From positions 1-15,034 of the forward strand of contig CALNBC010000395.1 in NCBI GenBank assembly GCA_937874755.1: 15,034 bases of DNA. The letters run 5' to 3'. Within the stretch, counting starts at the first letter, position 1. Each line of letters begins with the position of its first letter. Origin of the DNA: an uncultured Clostridia bacterium (GTDB lineage Bacteria > Bacillota > Clostridia > Christensenellales > CALWSW01). Of the stretch, positions 1 to 6,403 are shown in pieces. The position numbers and the translations under genes are program-made. Below the pieces are notes generated by a model. That model worked only from the letters and a program-made list of their open reading frames with translations. It searched no databases and was not told the DNA's origin.

Positions 1-1
1 C

Positions 2-979
2 GTGGCGGACATGCAAAAGCTGCAAATGGCTACGCAAAAGGGCGAGAATGTTTCAGTGTGCGCGGTTCGCGGCAACTTCGACGATGCCCAAACCGGAGTT
101 AAGCAACTCTTCGCGAACACAGAAATTGCATTCAAGCTTAAAACTGCAGGATACAAACTATCCAGCGCCAATTCAATAAACTGGGGCAGGCTTGTTCCTC
201 AGATAGCGTATTATTTCTGGGCATATTCCGTACTGGCACAAAAAGAGACAATCAAGCCGGGGGAAGCTATCGACTTTATCGTCCCCACAGGCAATTTTGG
301 AGACATACTCGCGGGCTATTACGCTAAGCGCATGGGGCTTCCCGTCAACCGCCTGGTATGCGCTTCAAACTCAAACAGGGTGCTTACGGACTTTTTTAAG
401 ACCGGCGTATACGACAAAAACAGAGAATTCAAAAAAACCAGTTCTCCCTCTATGGATATACTAATATCCTCTAACCTCGAACGGTTGCTGTTTGAAGCTT
501 CGGGCAGGGATGCAGCCGCAGTTATACGCTTTATGGAAGGCTTGAAGAACGAAGGTCGCTACAATGTAGGCACTGAAATAAAAAAGACCATAGCCAGAGA
601 TTTTTCTGCGGGAAGTGCGAGTGAAGAGCAAGCTTTTGCAGCGCTGTCAAACGTGTTCGAAAGAACCGGAGAGGTGATAGATACCCACACTGCCGTCGCC
701 CAAGCGGTCTACGACAAGTCCAAGGGCAAAACCATCTCGGTAATACTCGCCACCGCCAGTCCCTACAAATTCCCACAGGACGTATTGCTCGCCATCGAAC
801 CCGGCAAAACTCCCCCAACGAACGGTTTCGAGGCGGCAAAAATCCTTTCTGAGCGCACAAACACCAATATCCCCGAGCCTATTAAAGTACTGAGCGATGC
901 CCCTGTGCGCTTCACAGCCACATGCAACAAGGATGATATGGCAGAAACGCTATTCTCCGCAGTAGAAAGCTGGTCATAA
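2..979 (+). CDS. thrC: Threonine synthase, 5'-truncated by the window edge
   Basis: PLP-dependent enzyme that converts O-phospho-L-homoserine to L-threonine, the last step of threonine synthesis, in the cytosol. The visible 325 residues are the C-terminal two thirds of a protein usually near 490 aa. Seen: RGNFDDAQ (23-30), SINWGRLVPQ (58-67) and the glycine-rich phosphate-binding motif PTGNFGD (95-101), in the order typical of the bacterial/fungal thrC type. The PLP-binding lysine lies upstream of the window and cannot be checked. The reading frame is open to the first base. The GTG at position 2 and the ATG at 11 fall inside the conserved block leading into QKLQM, so neither is the real start. 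The gene ends in TAA, 51 bp before trpS, with no terminator seen between them, so read-through into trpS is possible. Confidence 0.95.
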   Translation: MADMQKLQMATQKGENVSVCAVRGNFDDAQTGVKQLFANTEIAFKLKTAGYKLSSANSINWGRLVPQIAYYFWAYSVLAQKETIKPGEAIDFIVPTGNFGDILAGYYAKRMGLPVNRLVCASNSNRVLTDFFKTGVYDKNREFKKTSSPSMDILISSNLERLLFEASGRDAAAVIRFMEGLKNEGRYNVGTEIKKTIARDFSAGSASEEQAFAALSNVFERTGEVIDTHTAVAQAVYDKSKGKTISVILATASPYKFPQDVLLAIEPGKTPPTNGFEAAKILSERTNTNIPEPIKVLSDAPVRFTATCNKDDMAETLFSAVESWS

Positions 980-1030
980 GGGGAGCGGTTTGGAAAATCA
1001 AATTTCAATATATAAATTGGAGGTTCCCCT

Positions 1031-2056
1031 ATGGAGCAAGCAACAAACGAAAAACAAAAGCGCCCGGTGATTTTCTCGGGGATTCAACCCTCGGGAATGC
1101 TCACTCTGGGCAATTACATAGGAGCGCTGCGGAACTTTGTCGCGCTTGAGGACGATTACGAATGCTATTACTGCGTCGTCGACCTTCACTCTATAACGGT
1201 CAGGCAAGACCCTGCAATTCTTCGAAAACGCTGTGCGGCAATACTTGCGATATATCTCGCCTCCGGTCTCTCACCCGAAAAATCCATACTGTTCATGCAG
1301 TCCCACGTTCCGGCTCACGCAGAAATGGCATGGGTGTTGAACTGCTACACCTATATGGGCGAACTTAGCCGCATGACCCAATTTAAGGACAAGTCCTCTA
1401 AACATGCAGACAATGTCAACGCCGGGCTCTTCACCTATCCCGTGTTAATGGCGGGGGATATTCTGCTTTACCAGACGGATCTCGTTCCAATAGGGGCTGA
1501 CCAAAAACAACATCTAGAAATCAGTCGGGATATCGCAATGCGATTCAACAATATCTACGGTGACGTTTTTCGGATACCCGAGGCGTATATACCAAAAGTC
1601 GGCGCGCGTATAATGTCACTTCAAGAGCCGACCGCGAAGATGTCCAAATCAGACGAAAACGAGAACGCGTTTATCTCTCTGCTCGACCCCCCGGATGCGA
1701 TAATCCGCAAGTTAAAGCGGGCAGTCACGGACTCGGACGGTACGATTGCCTTTGACCCGGAAACAAAACCCGGCGTTTCCAATCTGCTTTCAATTTACTG
1801 CTCCTGTGCGGGTTGCACTTTGGAAGAAGCTTTGAACCGCTTTGAGGGGAAGGGCTACGGCGAACTCAAATCCGGCTGTGCAGACGCAGTTATTTCCGTT
1901 TTACAGCCTTTGCAGGAAAGGTTTAACCGTATTTTTGCCGACAAAGCTTACCTGTCAGATGTCATGGAGCAGGGCGCACAAAAGGCTGCACGAACTGCAT
2001 ACCGTACACTTAACAAAGTTTATAAAAAAGTCGGGTTGGCACCAAAAAAATTCTGA
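1031..2056 (+). CDS. trpS: Tryptophanyl-tRNA synthetase
   Basis: Class Ic aminoacyl-tRNA synthetase that charges tRNA-Trp with tryptophan using ATP. At 341 aa it has the normal bacterial length. Seen: the HIGH-equivalent region [13 protein letters not shown] (20-32, with TLGN in place of HIGH), the tryptophan-pocket region around DLHSIT (51-56), [11 protein letters not shown] (153-163) and the KMSKS loop at 203-207 (AKMSKSDEN). The ATG at 1031 is set by a TGGAGGT ribosome binding site at about 1018-1024. The 51-bp gap after thrC has no room for a T-box leader, so tryptophan control by that route is not visible here. An AT-rich 118-bp gap follows; it contains no convincing terminator. Confidence 0.97.
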   Translation: MEQATNEKQKRPVIFSGIQPSGMLTLGNYIGALRNFVALEDDYECYYCVVDLHSITVRQDPAILRKRCAAILAIYLASGLSPEKSILFMQSHVPAHAEMAWVLNCYTYMGELSRMTQFKDKSSKHADNVNAGLFTYPVLMAGDILLYQTDLVPIGADQKQHLEISRDIAMRFNNIYGDVFRIPEAYIPKVGARIMSLQEPTAKMSKSDENENAFISLLDPPDAIIRKLKRAVTDSDGTIAFDPETKPGVSNLLSIYCSCAGCTLEEALNRFEGKGYGELKSGCADAVISVLQPLQERFNRIFADKAYLSDVMEQGAQKAARTAYRTLNKVYKKVGLAPKKF

Positions 2057-2128
2057 GTATCTAATAAAACGGGTGCTTAAGTATTTTACTAGCATTAAAT
2101 ATTAAGGTGTGAACGCGTGATATTTCAT

Positions 2129-2134
2129 TATAAT
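2129..2134 (+). promoter_or_regulatory. Possible -10 box for the EamA transporter gene
   Basis: A perfect TATAAT lies 40 bp upstream of the transporter start in the AT-rich trpS/EamA gap. No good -35 hexamer is found at 16-18 bp, so this is only a candidate. In AT-rich DNA such a hexamer can arise by chance. Confidence 0.3.
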
Positions 2135-2174
2135 CGATAATAACAGTATCCAAGCTAAGAGAGGGAACGATAAT

Positions 2175-3038
2175 ATGTGGGTAGCATTCGCATTTGCTTC
2201 AGCGTTTTTTGCCGGACTGACCGCTATTCTAGCAAAAATCGGCATAAAACATACTGATTCAAATGTCGCAACCGCCTTACGAACTATAGTAGTACTAATC
2301 TTCTCGTGGTTAATGGTATTAATGGTTGGCTCTGGGAGCAGCATCAAGTATGTCGATGCGAAGACGTGGATATTTCTGATTCTGTCTGGGTTGGCGACGG
2401 GCGCATCCTGGTTATGCTATTTTAGGGCATTACAGCTTGGCGATATCAACAAGGTTGTACCGATAGACAAATCAAGCACGGTGTTGACGATACTGCTTGC
2501 CTTTATATTTCTTGGAGAAGAGCTCACATGGGCAAAAATCATTGCTGTCGTTTTGATAGCAATCGGTACTTATCTAATGATTCAGAAGAAAGATGAAGAA
2601 GCACCTAAAAAGGCAAAGGGTAAATCGTGGCTCATTTATGCGATACTCTCCGCAGTGTTTGCCAGCTTTACAGCAATTCTGGGCAAGGTAGGAATAGAAG
2701 GAGTCGAGTCCAACCTGGGAACGGCTATACGTACTGCTGTTGTGCTGGTCATGGCTTGGATTGTTGTTTTTGCGACCGGAAAGCAGCATACGATACGAGA
2801 GATTCCAAAGAGAGATTTGCTGTTCATATTCTTGTCCGGTCTTGCTACAGGAGCATCTTGGCTGTGCTATTACAAGGCGCTTCAAGATGGTCCCGCAAGC
2901 GTAGTCGTCCCAATAGATAAACTGAGCATACTGGTAACAATCGCCTTTTCCTATTTTGTGTTCAATGAAAAGCTGACAAAGAAGGCAACTGTCGGTCTGT
3001 GCTTAATAGTAGCGGGAACATTGACGATGCTTCTATGA
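2175..3038 (+). CDS. EamA/DMT-family permease with two tandem EamA domains
   Basis: Integral membrane protein of the drug/metabolite transporter superfamily; the substrate cannot be told from sequence. The 287 aa form two homologous halves (about 1-140 and 151-287) joined by a charged linker (KKDEEAPKKAKGK), with about five hydrophobic segments each, as expected for a ten-helix DMT carrier. The halves are unusually alike: both carry LSGLATGASWLCY followed by a (F/Y)-(R/K)-ALQ motif, and both carry VVPIDK. ATG at 2175 is preceded by a GAGAGGG purine tract at about 2158-2164. It stands alone between trpS and a terminator. Metabolite exporter and small-molecule uptake are both possible roles. 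Confidence 0.9.
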   Translation: MWVAFAFASAFFAGLTAILAKIGIKHTDSNVATALRTIVVLIFSWLMVLMVGSGSSIKYVDAKTWIFLILSGLATGASWLCYFRALQLGDINKVVPIDKSSTVLTILLAFIFLGEELTWAKIIAVVLIAIGTYLMIQKKDEEAPKKAKGKSWLIYAILSAVFASFTAILGKVGIEGVESNLGTAIRTAVVLVMAWIVVFATGKQHTIREIPKRDLLFIFLSGLATGASWLCYYKALQDGPASVVVPIDKLSILVTIAFSYFVFNEKLTKKATVGLCLIVAGTLTMLL

Positions 3039-3072
3039 CCCTTGGCAAAGCAAACGGGTGATACAAAAAGCG

Positions 3073-3105
3073 CTCCTTACCGGTTGTATGCGGTGAGGAG
3101 TTTTT
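3073..3105 (+). terminator. Rho-independent terminator after the EamA transporter
   Basis: A 10-bp stem (CTCCTTACCG at 3073-3082 with CGGTGAGGAG at 3091-3100, one G-T pair) closes an 8-nt loop and is followed directly by TTTTT (3101-3105). An A-tract precedes the stem, so it could also work weakly on the other strand. Confidence 0.88.
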
Positions 3106-3150
3106 GGTTGCTGCTTTAGCTCGATAAACACAAGCTGTGCAGCGAAAAGG

Positions 3151-3179
3151 TAGCTAAATGCTCTTTTGTACTTTATAAT
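3151..3179 (+). promoter_or_regulatory. Candidate promoter of the metallophosphoesterase gene
   Basis: Perfect TATAAT at 3174-3179 with a weak -35 (TAGCTA at 3151-3156, 3 of 6 matches) at a 17-bp spacer. Transcription would be expected to start 6-8 bp after the -10, which is at or next to the ATG at 3186. That suggests a leaderless transcript. A 7-bp inverted repeat (TTTAGCT at 3115-3121, AGCTAAA at 3152-3158) overlaps the -35 region and could be an operator. Confidence 0.45.
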
Positions 3180-3185
3180 CAGCAT

Positions 3186-4259
3186 ATGAACGACGAAAAA
3201 AGCAACTCCATATCAATTGAATGGCCCATACTTGCGCTTATAGCTTCCATGGTATGCGCCATAGTTTCGCTGGTAATAGCGGTTTTTGCGTTGTCCAAGC
3301 CTTCTGTCAGGCAAGCTCCTGTTGAGCCCTATACGCCATCGGAAACAATGACTGGTGAACAGAGCGAAGGGGCGCAAACGGATGCTCCTGCACAGGCAGG
3401 TGCCGCTATGGAGCCCGACTTTTACTCCTTCATCTGGATGACCGACACCCAGTATTACATGAGCGACTACCCGCATATTTGCTACGAGATGACGCGTTGG
3501 GTCGCCAATAGCGCAAGCATGTTGAACATCAAGTATGTGTTTTTAACCGGCGATATTGTGTACGACCGAACGGTCGAGCAGTGGGATAGAGCGTCATACG
3601 CCATGAAAACATTGGACGAATCCGTTCCTTGGTTCTGTATAGCGGGAAACCACGACGTGGGAACGACCACCCCGGATTATGAGGAGTACATCCAGCGGTT
3701 CGGAGAAGAGCACTTCGAGAACCTGGGCACCGATTCACTTTATTATAAGAACGGAGTGGGCAGGTGCGACTTTTTTTCCGCCGGCGACAGGGAATACATG
3801 TTTATTGGTCTCGGGTTCGGAGCAGCAGATGATGAAGGCCTCAACTGGCTGAAATCAATGCTGGATGAATATCCCGACCGCTGTGCCATACTCTTGTTCC
3901 ACAACTACATCGATACCGACGGCACACTTCTGCCTGTCGGCGAGATTATTAAAAGCGAGATAGTGGCAAAATACTCGAATGTAAAGCTGGTGCTGTGCGG
4001 ACACAGGTACGCTTCCCGGGCAATAATTGACGAGTTCGATGACGATGGCGACGGCATTGCCGAACGAGATGTATACCAGATTATGGGCAATTACCAAGCG
4101 ATAGGCAACGGTGGTCAAGGATACCTTCGCATACTCAAAGTATTCGCAGACAGGATAGATATGGAGGCATACTCACCTTACCTTGAAGATTATAACTGGA
4201 CCAACGAGTGGCAGGAGCCCCAGCCCGAGAGCTTTTCGATAGATACGACAGGCTGGTAA
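3186..4259 (+). CDS. Membrane-anchored calcineurin-like metallophosphoesterase
   Basis: Predicted binuclear-metal phosphoesterase acting outside the membrane; substrate unknown. Residues 14-37 form a single N-terminal hydrophobic anchor. A low-complexity Pro/Glu/Gln/Ala linker (about 39-75) follows, then the catalytic domain from about 80. Metal-ligand motifs appear in family order: DTQ (87-89), GD (122-123), GNHD (154-157), H239 in LLFHN, and CGH (271-273). An Asp-rich loop, DDDGDG (285-290), precedes MGNYQ and GGQGYLRIL, a layout I associate with extracytoplasmic DTQ-type phosphoesterases. ATG 3186 has no recognisable ribosome binding site and sits 6 bp after a TATAAT. An in-frame TAG at 3117 limits any upstream start to a CTG. 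The only other early start, ATG at 3249, also lacks a ribosome binding site and would cut the anchor. Confidence 0.85.
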   Translation: MNDEKSNSISIEWPILALIASMVCAIVSLVIAVFALSKPSVRQAPVEPYTPSETMTGEQSEGAQTDAPAQAGAAMEPDFYSFIWMTDTQYYMSDYPHICYEMTRWVANSASMLNIKYVFLTGDIVYDRTVEQWDRASYAMKTLDESVPWFCIAGNHDVGTTTPDYEEYIQRFGEEHFENLGTDSLYYKNGVGRCDFFSAGDREYMFIGLGFGAADDEGLNWLKSMLDEYPDRCAILLFHNYIDTDGTLLPVGEIIKSEIVAKYSNVKLVLCGHRYASRAIIDEFDDDGDGIAERDVYQIMGNYQAIGNGGQGYLRILKVFADRIDMEAYSPYLEDYNWTNEWQEPQPESFSIDTTGW

Positions 4260-4266
4260 TCAGAAA

Positions 4267-4316
4267 CGCAACCGCAAATTGACAAACCGCAACCGCTGCT
4301 TTGTAGAGCGCAACCG
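4267..4316 (+). repeat. Three direct 8-bp repeats phased at exactly 21 bp
   Basis: CGCAACCG occurs at 4267-4274, 4288-4295 and 4309-4316, so each copy starts 21 bp after the last, which is two turns of B-DNA. The middle copy lies inside the spacer of a possible TTGACA promoter, and the array ends 44 bp before the XRE regulator start. This would suit an operator bound on one face of the helix, perhaps by the XRE protein itself. Binding is inference. Confidence 0.55.
4279..4307 (+). promoter_or_regulatory. Candidate promoter of the XRE regulator gene
   Basis: A perfect TTGACA -35 (4279-4284) has a 17-bp spacer to a weak -10, TGTAGA (4302-4307, 3 of 6). A better -10-like hexamer, TATAGT (4319-4324), has no matching -35 at normal spacing. 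The exact start site is therefore uncertain. Confidence 0.45.
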
Positions 4317-4360
4317 GCTATAGTGATTCAATGTACGCAAAAACACAGGAGGTTTGATTC

Positions 4361-4921
4361 TTGAACATTGGCGAACGCATACGAAATCTTAGAAGGGATT
4401 CAGGAATGTCCCAAGAGCAGCTTGGGGAAAAGCTTGGAGTTTCCCGCCAAGCGGTCTCCAAATGGGAAAACTCCGAAGCACTGCCCGAGATAGATAAAAT
4501 CGTACTGCTTGCAAGTGTGTTCGGCGTAACCACCGACGAGCTGCTCAGCGGGAATATCCCCGAAGAAGATGAATCAGGCGTAAATGGACAGCATGAAGCA
4601 AACGATGCCCAGTGGCAATCGCCGTTGACCGATGTGGATGGCTTCGAAACTGGTCCTTTTGCTCCAGTTTTCAGACTTGCGAAGCGAAAGGGTTATATTG
4701 CCGGTTATTACTTTATGGGTATCGGTGCCCTCATGGGGATAATGGTGCTTGTTTTTCTGATTGCATCGAGCAGTATGTTCGGCGATTTTCCGGTTGAATT
4801 CGCGAATGACTCTTTTGACTTGCCGAGGAAGATTTTCGCAGGTCTCGGATTTGTCATAGCGGCAGCGGTATTTACCATCGGAGTAGTGGTGTTAGTAAAG
4901 CAAAAGAAATATAGAAGATAG
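4361..4921 (+). CDS. XRE-family transcriptional regulator with two C-terminal membrane segments
   Basis: Residues 5-59 are a Cro/C1-type helix-turn-helix with the common Bacillota pattern MSQEQLGEKLGVSRQAVSKWE (16-36; recognition helix near 27-36). An acidic, polar linker (about 64-100) joins it to two hydrophobic segments (about 112-138 and 158-179) and a basic tail, KQKKYRR. It is probably a membrane-tethered DNA-binding protein, so DNA binding could respond to something at the membrane; that is inference. Translation starts at TTG 4361, fixed by AGGAGG at 4347-4352 with an 8-nt spacer. Phased repeats and a TTGACA box lie just upstream, which would fit autoregulation. A shared terminator separates it from the convergent genes. 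Confidence 0.9.
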   Translation: MNIGERIRNLRRDSGMSQEQLGEKLGVSRQAVSKWENSEALPEIDKIVLLASVFGVTTDELLSGNIPEEDESGVNGQHEANDAQWQSPLTDVDGFETGPFAPVFRLAKRKGYIAGYYFMGIGALMGIMVLVFLIASSSMFGDFPVEFANDSFDLPRKIFAGLGFVIAAAVFTIGVVVLVKQKKYRR

Positions 4922-4979
4922 TAAAAGAAATATGTAAATTAGCAAGCTTTTAAGCATGTTAAAAACAACTTAAACAAAG

Positions 4980-5013
4980 CGAGCTGTTGCCGGAACTTGG
5001 CGACAGCTCGTTT
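4980..5013. terminator. Bidirectional terminator between convergent XRE and MBL-hydrolase genes
   Basis: A 12-bp stem (4980-4991 with 4999-5010, one G-T pair; outer arms CGAGCTGT and ACAGCTCG) has a 7-nt loop. TTT follows on the (+) side and AAA precedes on the left, so it can serve both convergent units. The (+) T-tract is short, but stem strength and position support the call. Confidence 0.75.
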
Positions 5014-5069
5014 CTATGCATAAACAGCGCTAAACTAAAAATTCAATCGCTACTTTTTCGTTCTTTATC

Positions 5070-5693
5070 TTACGGGATATACTTAAACACCGCTGTTTGC
5101 GACTTAGTTTTTTCGTCAACCTCTATCGAGTTGCCGTCGTAATAGACAACGTCATCACACAGTCGGGTGTATTCCGAAAGTTCACCTATGTTCGGGAATC
5201 CGAAGTTTTTCGCTCGGTAGTGCATGGGTATAATGATTCTTACGCCTAGCGCATCTGCAAGTTCTTTCGCTTCCCTTGCGCCAATGGTGTAATAACCACC
5301 TATGGGAATCATGGCAACGTCAAGCTGACCGACTTCGGCAAACTGCTCTTCTTCAAGAGCACAACCAATATCTCCAAAATGTGCTGCACAAACTCCTCCA
5401 GCTTCGAGTATGTGCACCTTGTTCATGCCGCGCTTCGTTCCACCTGCATCGTCGTGTGGCGTTGTCATTGTCCGAATTGAAAAGGGGTTGGGTGCGTTCT
5501 CGTCGACCAACGATACAGAACTTGTGCCATTGTGGTCATCATGCTGATGGGAGCACAGCACGAAGTTTGCACTTGTGCGCAGCTTTTTTAGCCCGGGGAC
5601 AAAATCATCTGCATACGGGTCAATCACGATGGAATAGCCCTCTGATTCGAGCTTAAAACAGGAATGCCCCAGCCAGGTTATAATCATGCTCAT
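5070..5693 (-). CDS. MBL-fold metal-dependent hydrolase (UPF0173/YtkL-like)
   Basis: Cytosolic metallo-beta-lactamase-fold protein of 207 aa; the substrate of this group is not settled. Seen: WLGHSCF (7-13), the metal motif SHQHDDH (48-54; ligands H49, H51, D53, H54), further likely ligands H80 (TPHDD), H105/D108 (HFGD) and H158 (PMHYR), and PIGGYYTIGAREA (130-142), a hallmark of this group. The ATG at 5693 overlaps the TGA of maf (ATGA), and its ribosome binding site AAAGGAG lies inside the end of maf, so the two are translationally coupled. A second ATG two codons in (5685-5687) is also possible. Confidence 0.88.
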   Translation of the reverse strand: MSMIITWLGHSCFKLESEGYSIVIDPYADDFVPGLKKLRTSANFVLCSHQHDDHNGTSSVSLVDENAPNPFSIRTMTTPHDDAGGTKRGMNKVHILEAGGVCAAHFGDIGCALEEEQFAEVGQLDVAMIPIGGYYTIGAREAKELADALGVRIIIPMHYRAKNFGFPNIGELSEYTRLCDDVVYYDGNSIEVDEKTKSQTAVFKYIP

Positions 5694-6313
5694 TTTAGCT
5701 CCTTTCTCTTATCGATTCTACACTTTTTCAACATCGAAGCAAGTTTGTGGAGTGGCAGGCCAACAACATTGTAAAAACAGCCACATACCCCTTTAACGTG
5801 TATCGCAAAAACACCTTGAATTCCGTACGCTCCGGCTTTGTCCATAGGCTCGCCCGTAGAAACGTAATCGTCGATTTCTGATTTTGTCAGCGCGTCAACA
5901 GTGACTTCCGTGCGCTCATAATCCAAGGCATAATTGCCGTTTTCGGTGTTCAGCACACAAAGCCCGGTAAGCACTGAGTGTGTTCGACCACTAAGACGAC
6001 TAAGCATAGAGCTTGCGTCATCCTCGTCTTTGGGTTTTCCAAGGATTACTCCGTCGAGCAGAACTATCGTATCCGCTCCGATTATCAAGGAAGGCATATC
6101 TAGCAAAGGCAATGCCGCATCAGCCTTTCTGCGCGCAAGCTCCATGCATGTCTCCTCCGGTGAGCAGGGTGCGATTTCCTCGCTTGCACCGCTGTTTACA
6201 CAGGTAAAAGGCAATCCAAGCATAGTCATAAGCTGCTGCCTTCTGGGTGAAGCCGAGGCAAGTACAATAGGTAAGTTGTGTTCTATCAATTCTATCATCA
6301 ACTCCTGATTCAT
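5690..6313 (-). CDS. maf: Maf family nucleotide pyrophosphatase
   Basis: House-cleaning enzyme that hydrolyses non-canonical or modified nucleoside triphosphates to monophosphate and pyrophosphate. Family motifs are intact: SASPRR (20-25), GADT (79-82), GKPKD (92-96), SGRTH (108-112) and DKAGAYGIQG (158-167). The pattern resembles the YhdE-type dTTP/UTP pyrophosphatases. The start is uncertain: ATG 6313 has no clear ribosome binding site, whereas ATG 6298 (Met6) has AGGAG only 3 nt upstream. Both leave an N-terminus longer than usual before the first strand (PIVLASASPRR). maf is divergent from mreB, next to which it often lies in Bacillota; here it is paired with the MBL hydrolase downstream. 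Confidence 0.93.
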   Translation of the reverse strand: MNQELMIELIEHNLPIVLASASPRRQQLMTMLGLPFTCVNSGASEEIAPCSPEETCMELARRKADAALPLLDMPSLIIGADTIVLLDGVILGKPKDEDDASSMLSRLSGRTHSVLTGLCVLNTENGNYALDYERTEVTVDALTKSEIDDYVSTGEPMDKAGAYGIQGVFAIHVKGVCGCFYNVVGLPLHKLASMLKKCRIDKRKELK

Positions 6314-6390
6314 AGACTATCACAAAAAGGAATTTTTCAAAAGGTGCGTATATTTTTGTGCCGTGTGAGCATAATTCACTCAACACCGCG

Positions 6391-6397
6391 AAGGAGG
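6391..6397 (+). promoter_or_regulatory. Strong ribosome binding site of the mreB homologue
   Basis: AAGGAGG ends 6 nt before ATG 6404 and fixes the start. In the 90-bp divergent region with maf I see only a partial -10 (CATAAT, 6370-6375) without a convincing -35, so promoters for either direction are not called. Confidence 0.8.
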
Positions 6398-6403
6398 AAA
6401 TAA

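Noticed and set aside
980..1030. T-box or attenuator ahead of trpS
   Set aside because: Only 51 bp separate thrC from trpS, too short for a T-box, and no hairpin with a T-run is present.
2057..2174. Terminator after trpS
   Set aside because: Only a 4-bp TGCT/AGCA pairing could be found and no T-run follows, so it is not supported.
4331..4357. Eight-codon open frame just before the XRE gene as a leader peptide
   Set aside because: It has no ribosome binding site of its own, has no run of a single regulatory codon, and overlaps the XRE ribosome binding site only because that site is AGGAGG.
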